Shown here: one piece after another, positions 1 through 8,584 of the stretch
Numbering within the stretch: the stretch's first letter is position 1
Layout: each line of letters starts with the position of its first letter
Source of the DNA: Flavobacteriales bacterium
Lineage (GTDB): Bacteria; Bacteroidota; Bacteroidia; Flavobacteriales_F; PHOS-HE28
Reading direction: 5' to 3'
Assembly: GCA_016710685.1 (NCBI GenBank)
Contig: JADJVC010000007.1
Coordinates: 1-16,207, forward strand
DNA: 16,207 nucleotides
Program-made: the position numbers and the translations under genes
Notes under the pieces: generated by a model
What the model saw: the letters and a program-made list of their open reading frames with translations, nothing else
What the model was told of the DNA's origin: nothing
The model's database searches: none

Positions 1-1813
1 GCAGGCTAACTGGAGCTTTATGCCCATTGAAGATGTGCGGGCAGGTGGAGATAATCAAAAACAACGTTGCCTGCGGCAGCTGGCATCGACAGTGTCATCA
101 ACGTGCGCACGGCTTATCCGAGTGCCGGAGGCCCGTAACTACGCCTTCACGATGTTCGGTGGTGTGTACGACACACCTGGCATTGCCGACGGAAGAAGGG
201 TGGGGGCCGCCACTTACCACCGGGGCCAGTTTCTTGCGCAACCAGCCTTTAAGAAATTCGATGGTGTGGTACTTGGTGGTAACGTTTTCGGTGATGGGGT
301 TTCGTTGGGCCGGAACGGGTTCCCCGGAACTTTGCCCAAACGCTTACCGCCTTGGCGATGGAGGTTATAACAACCGCGCCCGTTTCAACTTCGCGACACG
401 CTGGCGCACCCAGAAGATGCCCGGCCTCAACTACGGCATCAATGTAAACGTAATGAAGAGCCGCATCTCCACTGTCTTCATCTGGGACAATTTAGATACG
501 GGTCTCTATCGTCCTTCACCCGGCACGCTAACCAACACCACAGGCACGCAATTTTACGTGGATCCGTTTGTTAGCTACACAGGGCCGCAAAGCACGCGCC
601 ATAGCTTGAAAGGCCGCCTGTACCGCCAAGATTTTGGCAACAGTAATGGGAAAGCAACAGCAACAATACTTTCTTCGAGAATACCGGGTTCCAGCGCAAA
701 TTGATTTGTTATTCGGAGGAGACCAACATTACCGCAGGCATTTCGCACAGCAGGTTTAGCCTTTCGGATGGTACGTGGGTGGCCCAAAATACCGACAGCT
801 TGAACACCGCCAGCAACTACGCGGGTTACTTGCAGGTAGACAAGCGCATCCCCGAAAAGCTGATGCTCAGCGCGGGCGTGCGCTACGAGCGTTTCAGGTG
901 AACGAAGATGAACAGGCCGAACCAGGTTTTCCGCGCTGGGGCCCGTACCATCTTTTGGGGCACCTACCTGCGCGCCAGCTACGGCCAAGGTTTCCGCTTT
1001 CAACGATAAGCGGGCGTTACATCATCACTTCATGGGCGCGCTGCGTTTATCCCAATCCGGAACTGGCACGGAGACCAGCGCGAACATGGAAGGCGGCATC
1101 AAGCAGGGTTTTTCAAATTCGGCGGCGTTACCGGCTATGTGGACGTGGTTGCTTTCCGCCAGGATTTTAACCGTTACGTTGAGTTTCACCTTCCGGGCAA
1201 TGGGGCGCCGACCGGTCCGTCGCAAATTTCCTCGGATTCGGATTTAAGAGCATCAATACTGGCGGCGCGCGGATGCGCCGGGTGAGCACTAAGTGGCCGG
1301 CAAAGACAGACCCAAGCTGGGCAATGTGGAACTTACACTGTTGATGGGTTACACGCACACTTTACCGGTCAGCACCACGCCCAATGAAACGCTTTTTTCG
1401 CATACCACGGCAAATACGGATGGGCCCGTGTCCTACGCCAACACCAGGTCAATACGGAGGACAATGTGCTGAAATTCCGCGTGGAGGATCTTCCCACATG
1501 ATGACGTGGGCGCTTCTGGAAAGCGCTTTTCCGGCGGTAAGCGTTCCAGTACAACAACCATGTGCAACATCGACCAAGCGTTTCTGGTCTTCGAACAGGC
1601 TCGGCGCCCTTGCCCAGGGATGTCGGCATAGCAGGAATGGATAGCAACCCGCACGACCGGCGACTGGATGCCAGACGTGCGTCGGCTTCGATTTGACCAA
1701 ACGGTTAGGCCTCGTTCATCGTGAACAATTTCAGCTTAACAGAAGTCTACGCGATCGCCCATGGCCAGTGAGGCACCACGCAATTTCAAGTGCAAATGGC
1801 GCCCAAGCTATGA
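1..1813 (+). CDS. TonB-dependent outer-membrane receptor (5' end outside window, frameshifted)
   Basis: Outer-membrane beta-barrel receptor for TonB-driven uptake; the substrate cannot be told. The first bases encode the end of the plug domain: PIEDV followed by QVEIIKNN and then VINVRTAYPSA, the usual plug pattern (IEDIEQVEV...GVINVRT). Barrel strands follow, for example VDPFVSYTGPQSTRHSLKGR (about 560-620), SNYAGYLQVDKRIPEKLMLS (about 810-870), then RASYGQGFRFPTI (about 970-1005) and YPNPELA (about 1050). The C-terminus reads EAPRNF then QVQMAPKL and a TGA at 1811-1813, a typical receptor ending. That stop overlaps the kdsB ATG (ATGA), which suggests translational coupling. The reading frame changes at least eight times, so no single frame is longer than about 225 codons. 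The family is secure from the plug and C-terminal motifs; I infer sequencing error and not a pseudogene, because conservation continues through every break. The signal peptide and any carboxypeptidase-like N-terminal domain lie upstream of the window. Confidence 0.85.
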
Positions 1814-2605
1814 GCAACCAGAAACGCATTATCGGCGTAATCCCTGCGCGGTTCGCCCAGCAGCCGGGGTTGCCCGGAAAGCCGTTGCTTGCACATTACG
1901 GGTAAAAGCATGCGGTGCAACGTGTTTGTGGAACAGGCCCTCCGTTGCGAAGCGCTGGCTGGTGGTGGTGGCCACGGACGACGAACGCATTTTAAACCAC
2001 GTGCAAGGCTTCGGCGGAAAAGCCGTGATGACGGCTGCGGCGCATTCAAGCCGGAACCGACCGCTGTTGGGAAGCGGTAAAACTTATCGGCTCGCATGGA
2101 TTCGACGGCGTGGTGAACATCAAGGCGACGAGTACTTCATCTTGCACCGGAACAGATCGCGGAGGTGTGCGCCTGTTTGGGCCGGCCGGACGTCGGCATC
2201 GCCACGCTGGCCCAAGTGGTGCAGGACGATCGCGACCTGGACGACCCGGCGAAGTGTTGATCGCCCGTGAACACAGGAAATGGACGCGCTTTACTTCAGC
2301 CGTGCGGCCATCCCTTTCGCGTAACCCCGCTACTGTTCCGCGCCATGCGCAGTTCCGGTATTTGAAACATGTTGGCTTGTATGCCTACAAAGGTGAAGGC
2401 GTTGGCCGCATTGTGCAACTGCCTCCAAGCCCGTTGGAATTGGCTGAGTCGCTGGAGCAATTTGCGGTGACTGGAGTATGGAGAACGGTGCGGATCGGCC
2501 TTACGGAACACCCCTTCTTCTGCGCTGGATACCCCGGCAGACCTCGAAAAGCACGGCGGAAGCATTGCGCCGCGGTCGGGCGAAACCAGGAAAAGATCAG
2601 TTTAG
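1810..2605 (+). CDS. kdsB: 3-deoxy-manno-octulosonate cytidylyltransferase (CMP-KDO synthetase), frameshifted
   Basis: Activates KDO with CTP to give CMP-KDO for the inner core of lipopolysaccharide, in the cytoplasm. The start ATG at 1810 gives MSNQKRIIGVIPARFA, followed by LPGKPL, the nucleotide-binding N-terminal signature of the family. Further family motifs appear in other frames: VVATDDERILNHVQGFGGKA (about 1960-2025), VVNIKATSTS/NIQGDEYFI around 2110-2135, LKHVGLYAYKGEGVGRI (about 2365-2415), and PLELAESLEQF (about 2430-2465). The stop is TAG 2603-2605. The nominal length of about 265 codons is close to the usual 245-255. At least six frame changes are needed (near 1855, 1900, 1950, 2045, 2130-2330 and 2465). 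It overlaps the upstream receptor gene by four bases and sits ten bases before the HU/SPOR gene, so these three genes probably form one transcript. As KDO synthesis is normally essential in Gram-negative bacteria, the frameshifts are most likely technical. Confidence 0.9.
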
Positions 2606-2614
2606 CCCCTTTCA

Positions 2615-3665
2615 ATGACTCTGGAACGCGACATACACGAGCTCTACGACCACGACTGCGTGATGGAAGTGCCCGGCTTTAGCAGTTTCCTTACGCCACT
2701 ATCGGCCCGCACGTTTGGATGAAGCAGCGCCGTACGGTGCATCCGCCCTCAAAGATCTCAGCTTCAACCGCCAACTTACGGCACGATGGGCTGCTGGCGG
2801 ACCCGTTTGGGCCGCCGGGAAAGCGTGGATTTCAATACGACCAAGAATGCGATCGAGGCCCAAACGGCCGATGGACCGGAAACGGATTTCGGCAAGGCCG
2901 TGTAGAACTACCGCGCATCGGTACCTTCTTCCGCGGTGCGAAAGTTGAACCTCAATTCGAGCCGGACAAGCGGGTGATTTCCCTGAAGGATGCATTCCGG
3001 ACTTCGGCCAGTTGCGGCCCACCCGGTTATCCGCCAGTTGGTCGCCGTGGGACCGCCTCGCAAAGGGTCGTTCCGTTGCTCCCACCGGCTCATCAGGCAC
3101 CGCGCGAGATCCACGAACGGGTATGTTGGCTGCGGCAGCTAAGCAGCTGTACTCTTTACGGCCGCGACCTGGTGGAGCCATATCTTCCACGGGGAACAAG
3201 AATGCGTTGTGGAGCAACTTCGATTTTCTGCCGGGCGCAAGTCAAGCCGAATATGTATTGCCTGAACCGCCAGAACCTGGACCCGCCCCGCTCGCCGAAG
3301 ATCCTGGGTAGCGCCGAACAGTGAGGAAGGGGTCCATCTCACCCCGTTGCCGGCGACCGCGCACCGGTGGTAGCCGTGGACTTGAACGCACAAAGGGCAA
3401 AAGTTGCTGCCAGAAAGCACCGCTGTGGCTTCCTCCGGAGTACGGGCAAACCACCATGTGGTCGGTGGTTGTTTTTGGAGAAGGAAAATGCGGACCGGTT
3501 CATCGCAGAGCTTCAGGCCAAAGGTTCGCGGCTTCTTTGATCGATAAAAAGGTGGTTTTGTACCGCGTGGCCATCGGTAGTTATCCGTTGCGTACCACAG
3601 CTTTCCAGGCGTTGGATGCCGTGCGCCGCGAAGAAGCGCCGGACGCTTGGATGCTGGTGAAATAG
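2615..3665 (+). CDS. CCDC81-type HU domain plus C-terminal SPOR domain protein, frameshifted
   Basis: Probable envelope protein of a Bacteroidota family that joins a divergent HU-like domain to a peptidoglycan-binding SPOR domain. The N-terminus reads MTLERDIHELYDHDCV then VPGFSSFLT, then PPSKDLSFNRQL and DGLLADPFG, matching the CCDC81-like prokaryotic HU pattern (hxxLLYxxxCVVVPGFGxFL...PPxKxxxFNxxL..DGLL). A second HU-like stretch follows around 2820-2990 (VDFNTTKNAIEAQ, then LPRIGTFF and FEPDKRV). A hydrophobic, probably membrane-spanning segment lies near 3125-3180, followed by a Pro-rich linker (LPEPPEPGPAPLAEDPG). The SPOR domain ends the protein: VVGGCF, EKENADRFIAELQAKGSR, YRVAIGSYPLRTTAFQALD, then the stop at 3663-3665. 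Family and order of domains are clear; the role (linking to septal denuded glycan) is inferred from SPOR biology. At least six frame changes. The gene follows kdsB by nine bases. Confidence 0.85.
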
Positions 3666-3694
3666 ACCGCGCGTCATTTCCGGGGACCTTGGCC

Positions 3695-3702
3695 TAATTT
3701 TG
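3695..3702 (+). promoter_or_regulatory. Candidate promoter -7 box for the DUF7793 gene
   Basis: TAATTTTG fits the Bacteroidota -7 consensus TAnnTTTG exactly and lies 16 bases before the ATG at 3719, in the 53-base gap after the HU/SPOR gene. No clear -33 TTTG is present at the usual distance, so this is a candidate only. Confidence 0.4.
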
Positions 3703-3718
3703 TAGGTGCTTGCCCCGG

Positions 3719-4114
3719 ATGAACCAGACCATTGACCTCAATAGTGTCCAGCTCCTTTTTGAAGGATGATGTAGTGCATGCCCATTTCAAGAATGATGTA
3801 CTTGGCACCGTGGAGGACGTGCATGCCATGTTCGAGGCCATCGGTAAGGAACGCAATGGACGAAAGGGCCTGTTGGTCGTTACTGTAGGCGAGCACAGCA
3901 CGTTGACAAACGAGGCACGCGCCTTGGCCAGTGGTCGGAAGGAGATACTGTTCTGGCAGCAGATGCCATCGTAGTCCGTGATTTTGGACACCAACTTTCC
4001 GCCAACGCGTTCGTGCGCCATAACAAGCCTATGCGCCCTACCAAACTGTTTCCCGATATGCCCAGCGCATTGGCATGGTTGGCCGAACAGCATAAGCTCA
4101 TCGAAACCACATGA
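3719..4114 (+). CDS. DUF7793-family small STAS-like protein, frameshifted
   Basis: A protein of about 131 codons with no known enzymatic role. The start at 3719 gives MNQTIDLNSVQLLF, then KDDVVHAHFKNDVLGTVEDV, EAIGKERNGRKGLLVVTVGE, TNEARALASG, and after further shifts DAIVVRDFGHQLSANAFVR, NKPMRPTKLFPDMPSALAWL. The pattern of a short central ALLV/DAIVV strand, an asparagine-rich 'NKP..PTKLF' turn and an 'ALxWL' C-terminal helix is typical of DUF7793 proteins of Bacteroidota, which resemble STAS/SpoIIAA folds. Two or three frame changes (near 3753, 3950 and 3975). Its stop overlaps the ATG of the next gene (ATGA at 4111-4114), so the two are probably co-translated. Function unknown; the family call rests on pattern recognition only. 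Confidence 0.65.
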
Positions 4115-4495
4115 AGAAATTTCATCGTCGCAACGCTACTGGCAGGTACCGCATTCAACGCTTCGGCTCAAGCCATACTGGAGCCGCCCGCTAAACCATT
4201 GAATGCGGAAAAGTGGAGGTGACGGTATAGTGCTTTCCCCAAAAGGCGACAACATCTTAGTGCTGCATGATAAAGGTGCGGAGCTACGCGACCTCGAAAC
4301 CGGCAAACGGCTGATGGACTTTCCCTACAACGAGGACGGAACTACCGTGTACAAAGGCCTCTTCAACGACAGCAGGGAGTACGTGGTGCTTATCGGTTTT
4401 GCCGGTACCCGCGAAGTGTGGGATGTGAAAACGGGCAAACAGGACAAGATGCTGGCCCAACAAAGATGGATTCCCGATGCCATTCGTACCCGCAG
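4111..4495 (+). CDS. Secreted beta-propeller/WD40-like protein, 3' end lost at junction
   Basis: The start ATG at 4111 overlaps the preceding stop. After one early shift the N-terminus reads MKKFIVATLLAGTAF then NASAQA, a standard signal peptide with a probable cleavage after the Ala-rich end. The mature part contains propeller-like blades: SPKGDNILVLHDKGAELRDL then ETGKRLMDF, and further REYVVLIGFAGTREVWDVKT then GKQ. The repeated pattern (S.DG..hhh......hWDhxTGK) is that of WD40 or related propellers, so a periplasmic or surface role in protein contacts is inferred. The gene should contain several more blades, but coding potential ends near 4470-4495, where a convergent peroxiredoxin fragment begins. 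This is either an assembly join or a true deletion. No other function can be assigned. Confidence 0.55.
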
Positions 4496-4773
4496 AAATG
4501 GTGAGCAGTGTAAAGGGCAGCTTATGTCGCTCCGCGAAAGCCCGGTGCGAGCTTGGATCGTCCTCACTGATGCCAATGACCGTTGCGCCTAAAACGGAAA
4601 AAGCGCTGTGGTCGTCGCGGAACGTGCAAGCCTCCTTGGTGCATACGGGCGTATTGTCCTTCGGGTAGAAATACAGCACCACCGGGCCATTACCGCGTAG
4701 GGCGGAAAACCGGAACAATTCCCGTTTTGATCCACAGTTCAACTTCGGGTGCCGGGTCGCCGGGTTTCAACAT
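4496..4773 (-). CDS. Peroxiredoxin of the BCP/PrxQ type, 3' third missing
   Basis: Thiol peroxidase that reduces hydroperoxides in the cytoplasm. Reading from the complement of 4771-4773, the protein starts MLKPGDPAPEVEL, then after frame changes GPVVLYFYPKDNTPVCTKEA, CTFRDDHSAFSVLGATVIGI, SEDDPSSHRAFAERHKLPFT and LL. The PxxxTxxC active-site segment is present as NTPVCTKEAC: the peroxidatic cysteine is the first Cys and the second Cys five residues later is the PrxQ-type resolving position. The family normally continues for about 60 more residues (cofactor loop with VxGILPGRVTYVID). Here the sequence runs instead into the reverse of the propeller gene at about 4495, so the end is artificial or deleted. 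It is divergent from the thioesterase gene, with an 81-base shared promoter region. Confidence 0.8.
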
Positions 4774-4804
4774 AAGTGTTTTACTCTTGGCCAGATGGGC
4801 TTGC

Positions 4805-4812
4805 GCAAGGTA
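4805..4812 (-). promoter_or_regulatory. Candidate promoter -7 box for the peroxiredoxin gene
   Basis: On the minus strand the site reads TACCTTGC, one T short of the TAnnTTTGC pattern seen elsewhere in this window. It lies about 32 bases before the peroxiredoxin ATG. Given the high deletion-error rate, a missing T is plausible. Weak support. Confidence 0.3.
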
Positions 4813-4828
4813 ACGGTCGGGCAGCCGC

Positions 4829-4836
4829 TATTTTCG
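4829..4836 (+). promoter_or_regulatory. Candidate promoter -7 box for the thioesterase gene
   Basis: TATTTTCG followed by CGGCC matches the TAnnTT(T/C)G-C pattern also found at 8548, 9262, and on the minus strand at 6510. It lies 18 bases before the ATG at 4855, leaving a leader of roughly ten bases, in the divergent gap with the peroxiredoxin gene. Confidence 0.45.
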
Positions 4837-4854
4837 CGGCCTCATAAGACACCC

Positions 4855-5355
4855 ATGGACGCCAACCCACCACCGCGAGTTATTCCGAAACCACCCACAT
4901 CGTGTTGCCCAACGATACCAACCTGATGGCCAACCTCTTCGGCGGGCAGTTGTTGAAGTGGTTGGACATAGCATGCGCCATCAGCGCTCACCGCCACAGC
5001 CACCGCGTAACCGTAACTGCCGCCGTGAACAATGTCAGTTTCGAGGTGCCCATCAAGCTTGGCGACATGGTAACCATCAAGGCGCATGAGCCGCTCCTTC
5101 AGCACGAGCTTGGAGATTCAGGCCGATGTTTGGACGGAGAACCAGTTCACCGGTGAACGCATCAAGTGCAACAACGCCATCTACACCTTCGTAGCCTTGG
5201 ACGAATGGGAAACCAACGAAGGTACCGGTGACCTCCGTGACGGAAGAAGAAAAGTACGCTTCGAAGGTGCTGTTCGCCGCAGGCAGTTGCGTTTGATCTT
5301 GGCCGGGAAAATGAAGCCAGAGGAGGCGAGTGAGCTGAAGGCGCTCTTCGCTTGA
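4855..5355 (+). CDS. Acyl-CoA thioesterase, hotdog fold (frameshifted)
   Basis: Hydrolyses acyl-CoA esters to free acid and CoA. After the ATG at 4855 the best reading gives SYSETTHIVLPNDTNLMANL, then FGGQLLKWLDIACAISAHRH. This is the family signature: LPNDTN, N-x-x-GGxLLxWLD, with the catalytic Asp in WLD. It continues VTAAVNNVSFEVPIKLGDMV, TIKAH, then SRSFSTSLEIQADVWTENQF, TGERIKCNNAIYTFVALDE, and the C-terminal tail RRRQLRLILAGKMKPEEASE, LKALFA before TGA 5353-5355. The tail 'RRxxRLxLAGKMKPEEA.ELKALF' is typical of Bacteroidota members. Nominal length of 167 codons agrees with the family. At least three frame changes (near 4877, 5092 and 5210-5270). The repeat at 5362 begins seven bases after the stop. 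Confidence 0.9.
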
Positions 5356-5361
5356 AGGATA

Positions 5362-5480
5362 TTTAACCGCGGAGAGCGCGGAGAACGCGGAGTAGAGAAG
5401 TAGAGCACGGCTCGTTCCACGCCGTTTTCTAAATCAGCAGGCAGAATTCCTTTGCGTTCTCAGCGCTCTCCGCGGTTAAA
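5362..5480. repeat. Large inverted repeat between convergent genes (TTTAACCGCGGAG family)
   Basis: The left arm at 5362-5388 and the right arm at 5454-5480 are reverse complements with 26 of 27 positions paired: 18 bases starting TTTAACCGCGGAGAGCGC, one mismatch, then GAGAACGC. The arms enclose about 65 bases with no gene. The left arm begins seven bases after the thioesterase stop. The right arm contains the glycosyltransferase stop codon (TAA on the minus strand at 5478-5476). Transcripts from both sides would fold into a long stem, so a role as bidirectional terminator or mRNA 3'-end protector is possible. A third copy is at 13909. Confidence 0.85.
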
Positions 5481-6463
5481 CCTTTTGACTCTCTTCTGCC
5501 CAAGCAACGATCTGCCCCAGATCCTGTTTCTCCATGCACCGGAAATGGCCGCGCGGGCATTGGTCGAAACCGATCTTTGAACATGGCCAGCACGATAGGC
5601 CGAGCACCTCGCTGATTTGTGCCCGCTCCGGATGTTGTGGGATGTGCGGCCCCATGCCGAACTGCGGCACCGTGTTGCCCCATACGCTCACAACATTCTT
5701 GCGGAACGCACTGGCCACGATGCATGGCACCGCTGTCGTGGGCGATTACGCTGGTCGCTTGGCGGATCGAGGAGGCCGAACCCATGAGGTCGTATTTGCC
5801 GGTTGTGTCAAATGCGCTGGCACCTACGGAGTGACAGAGTCATTACGGCCAACGGCTTCGTCGCCCGGACCGCCGATGATCGCGTTGGGCCTTTCAACTT
5901 ACCGGCCAATTCAGCCAACGTGCGGTGGCAGGCGCTAGGTGAAATGCCCAGCACCGATGCACAGGGCGATATAACCGTTGCGATGGGTCGCAGGCAATGA
6001 GGCCAGATCGACTTCTTTCTCCTTCGGGATGAAAAGGTCCAAGCCCTGGCCGTCGTTCTTCACGCCCAAATGCTCCACCGTGCTGAGGTAGCGGTCCACG
6101 ATGTGGACGGGTGGTAGCTTGTCCTTTTTGAAATTCACCAAGAGCCACTTTTCGCGGTTCAGCTTGGGGAAGCTTTTGGAAGTAGCGCCTAATGCCATTT
6201 TCACACGGCGCGTGCGGACGTTGTTGTGCAGGTCCACCACGAGGTCGAACTTTTCCTTCTTCAACGCGGACAGCACGTTGCGGAGGTCTTCGCCGAGCAG
6301 ATGCACACGATCACGTAGGGCGAGCTTATCACCAACGAACCGAACGCTTCCTTCGTAAGAAAATGCACTTCCGCGCCGGGCACTTGTTGCTTCAAGCCAC
6401 GCAGCACGGGCGAGTGAGAATGATATCACCGATGGAGCTGAAACGGATAACTAAGACCTTCAT
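5476..6463 (-). CDS. Glycosyltransferase family 9, ADP-heptose:LPS heptosyltransferase-like (frameshifted)
   Basis: Probably transfers heptose or a related sugar to the lipopolysaccharide core from the cytoplasmic face of the inner membrane. From the complement of 6461-6463 the protein starts MKVLVIRFSSIGDIILT, the textbook GT9 N-terminus. It goes on with LKQQVPGAEVHF, then FVGDKLALRDRVHLLGEDLR, KKEKFDLVVDLHNNVRTRRV, LPPVHIVDRYLSTVEHLGVK, and in the C-terminal half IELAGKL, IIGGPGDE, SIRQATSVIAHDSGAMHIVA and SAFRKNVVSVWGNTVPQFGM. The last motifs (GGP.DE, DSG..HhA.A......hWG.T.P..) form the donor site of GT9 enzymes. The stop is TAA at 5478-5476, inside the inverted repeat. About 329 codons nominally, normal for the family; at least five frame changes. 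It is convergent with the thioesterase and divergent from tatD. Which acceptor it uses cannot be read from sequence. Confidence 0.88.
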
Positions 6464-6502
6464 GGCAAGCCGTGAAAAATTTGGCGTAGTTGTTGCGGAC
6501 CG

Positions 6503-6510
6503 CGAAAGTA
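6503..6510 (-). promoter_or_regulatory. Candidate promoter -7 box for the glycosyltransferase gene
   Basis: On the minus strand TACTTTCG followed by CGGTCC matches the TAnnTTTCG-C pattern seen before the thioesterase, tRNA-Ser and dusB. It is about 40 bases upstream of the glycosyltransferase ATG. The rest of the gap 6511-6739 shows no supportable gene. Confidence 0.4.
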
Positions 6511-6739
6511 GCCGACATGGCACCCTATACCATTTCACAATACAAATACGCCCAATCTACTTGCTCTTCCGTCCAGGCTTCCCCAAAAAACAGTTCCGTA
6601 GCTATGGCTATGCAACGATTTTTTGGATCGCCTGGCCAAAAAATAGCTTCGCATCTTCGGGCGCATCTGTAATGTTAAAATGGTATTACCTTGTTCTGAA
6701 AGCCTCACATTTGCAGCATTCCGCCGTTTGGAACCCGAC

Positions 6740-7510
6740 ATGTACATCGACACGCACGCCCACCTCTACCACAAACAGTTTGACAACGACCGCGCCGAAA
6801 TGGTGCAACGCGCCTTGGACGCGGGTGTCCGCAAGCTTTTCCTCCCGAACATCGATAGCACCAGCGTGGAAGCGATGCATGCGCTGTGCGATGAACATCC
6901 GGAAATCTGCTTTCCCATGATGGGCCTGCATCCATGCTCGGTGGGCGAGGACCCGAGCCGTGACCTTGCCGAAGTGGAACGTTTGCTGGCAACTGGGCGC
7001 TACTGGGCCGTGGGCGAGATCGGCATCGATGCGCATTGGGACAAGACCTGGCTCACGCAGCAACAAGACGCTTTCCGCCAGCAAGTGCGCTGGGCTAAGG
7101 AACTTGCGTTGCCCGTGGTGATGTCACGTGCCGCGAGAGCTTCGAGGAAACGATCGCGATCGTCGAGGAAGAGAAAGACGAGCGCCTCACGGGCGTTTTC
7201 CATTGCTTCACAGGTTCGGCGGAAGAGGCGCGGCGCATAATCCAAGTCGGTGGCTTCATGCTGGGCATCAGTGGCGTGATCGCGCTTCCCGAAAGGCGGC
7301 CTCCGCAGAGTCATGGCCGAAGTTGGTGCCGCGCATTGCGTGCTGGAGACCGATGCACCTTACTTAGCTCCGGTGCCCAACCGCGGCAAGCGGAACGAAA
7401 GCAGCTACATCCCGGTGATTGCCGAAGCTTTGGCCAATGCCGTGGGCCTTTCCGTGGAAGAAGTGGCCCGCATCACCACCGCAAACGCTGAACTCCTTTT
7501 CGCTGAATGA
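6740..7510 (+). CDS. tatD: TatD-family metal-dependent DNase (frameshifted)
   Basis: Metal-dependent hydrolase of the TatD family, 3'-5' exonuclease on DNA in characterised members. The start at 6740 gives MYIDTHAHLYHKQFDNDR with the first metal-binding HxH. Further ligands are visible: VGEIGIDAHWD (Glu), HVRESFEET after removing one extra C near 7128 (His), GVFHCFTGS (His), and CVLETDAPYLAPVPNRGKRN (Asp in ETDAPYL). The C-terminus VEEVARITTANAELLFAE is normal and ends in TGA 7508-7510. The nominal 257 codons equal the family's usual size. The ATG at 6740 is preferred over an upstream in-frame start at 6680 because the conserved DTHAHL motif begins there. Frame changes near 7125 and 7285-7300. 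The stop overlaps the asparaginase ATG (ATGA), so the two are likely co-translated. Confidence 0.93.
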
Positions 7511-8534
7511 GCAAGCCAAAGGTTCTATTGATGCACCGGCGGAACCATCGGCATGGTGGCCGATGCGCGCAGATGGCACCCTTCAAGCCATGGACTGGAC
7601 CACTTGGAAGAGCAAGTGCCGGAGCTGGCACGCATGGGCATCACGCTGGAAACAGTGAGCTTCGGCACGCCCATCGACAGCAGTGACATGCACCCGCCCC
7701 AATGGGTGCGTATCGCGGAGACCATTGGCCAGCACTACGCGGATTTCGATGGCTTTGTGGTGTTGCACGGCAGCGATACCATGGCGTACACGGCCAGCGC
7801 GCTCAGCTTTTTACTGGAGAATTTGGCGAAGCCCGTTATCCTCACCGGGAGCCAGCTTCCGCTGGGCACCATCCGCACGGACGGTAAGGAAAACCTGCTA
7901 ACGGCCATCGAGATCGCCGCGGCAAAGGAGAACGGCGAGCCGAAAGTGGCGGAGGTGGCTATCTACTTTGAGTACAGCCTTTATCGTGGAAATCGCACGG
8001 TGAAGGTGCATGCCGGAGCGTTTCGAGGCTTTCCGATGCGCCCAACTGGCCCGTGCTGGCCGAAGCGGGCGTCCACATCCGCTATGACCAAGCCGCGCTT
8101 TTACCCCGGCGCACTGGCGCGCTCCGTGTGCATACACGCATGGACGACGGCATCGGTGTGATCCGCCTGTTTCCGGGCATACGGGCCTCGTGGGTGAATG
8201 CGCTGCTAAGCGACACCGGCCTGAAAGCTGCCGTGCTCACCACTTTCGGCAGCGGCAACGGCCCTACGGACAAAGAATTCCTGGAAGTGCTCCGCGAAGC
8301 GCGCCAACGCGGCATCATACTGGTGAACGTGACCCAATGCGTGGGCGGGCGCGTGGATCAAGGCCGCTACGAGACTAGTCGGGCTTTCGCCGAAATGGGC
8401 GTTGTAAGCGGAATGGACATGACCACCGAGGCCGCCATCACCAAATTGATGTTCCTGTTGGGACAGAAAATGGGGCCGGAAGAGGTGATGCGGGCGATGG
8501 GGAAGCGCTATGTGGCGAAATTGCCGTTCAGTAA
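7507..8534 (+). CDS. ansA: Type I (cytoplasmic) L-asparaginase (frameshifted)
   Basis: Hydrolyses L-asparagine to aspartate and ammonia. The ATG at 7507 overlaps the tatD stop. The N-terminus reads MSKPKVLLMH and then, after one shift, GGTIGMVAD, with the first catalytic Thr in GGTIGM. The second catalytic block is intact: DGFVVLHGSDTMAYTASALS, followed by ILTGSQLPLGTIRTDGKENL, with the conserved Thr-Asp pair in HGSDTM. Later motifs AVLTTFGSGNGPTDKEF, ILVNVTQCVGGRVDQGRYET and MTTEAAITKLMFLLGQKM are typical of AnsA. The open frame runs on to 8637 through the tRNA gene, but a single shift near 8512 gives the conserved ending GEIAVQ and TAA at 8532-8534, which I take as the true end. About 342 codons, normal. 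Other shifts near 7530, 7600 and 8020. The tRNA promoter starts 14 bases after this stop. Confidence 0.92.
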
Positions 8535-8547
8535 GGCGTGGCCTTGT

Positions 8548-8555
8548 TACATTCG
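8548..8555 (+). promoter_or_regulatory. Candidate promoter -7 box for tRNA-Ser
   Basis: TACATTCG followed by CGGCCC matches the TAnnTTCG-CGGCC pattern of other promoters here. Initiation would fall near 8560. The resulting precursor leader holds a small hairpin (CCGCATT, loop CCCG, AATGCGG; 8560-8577) just before the tRNA. This placement supports an asparaginase end at 8534 and not at the later in-frame stop. Confidence 0.5.
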
Positions 8556-8584
8556 CGGCCCGCATTCCCGAATGCGGATAATTT

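Noticed and set aside
575..1003. 142-codon minus-strand open frame
   Set aside because: Antisense to the TonB-dependent receptor, whose barrel motifs are continuous on the plus strand once frames are joined.
2699..3217. 172-codon open frame on the minus strand
   Set aside because: Antisense to the HU/SPOR gene; low-complexity Arg/Pro/Ala-rich translation typical of a GC-rich shadow.
6535..6739. Small minus-strand coding remnant ending in ELFFGEAWTEEQVDWAYL
   Set aside because: The peptide looks protein-like, but no start, family or extension can be supported; the region is more simply a divergent intergenic gap.
6192..6920. 242-codon plus-strand open frame
   Set aside because: Covers the antisense of the glycosyltransferase and an off-frame part of tatD; no conserved pattern.
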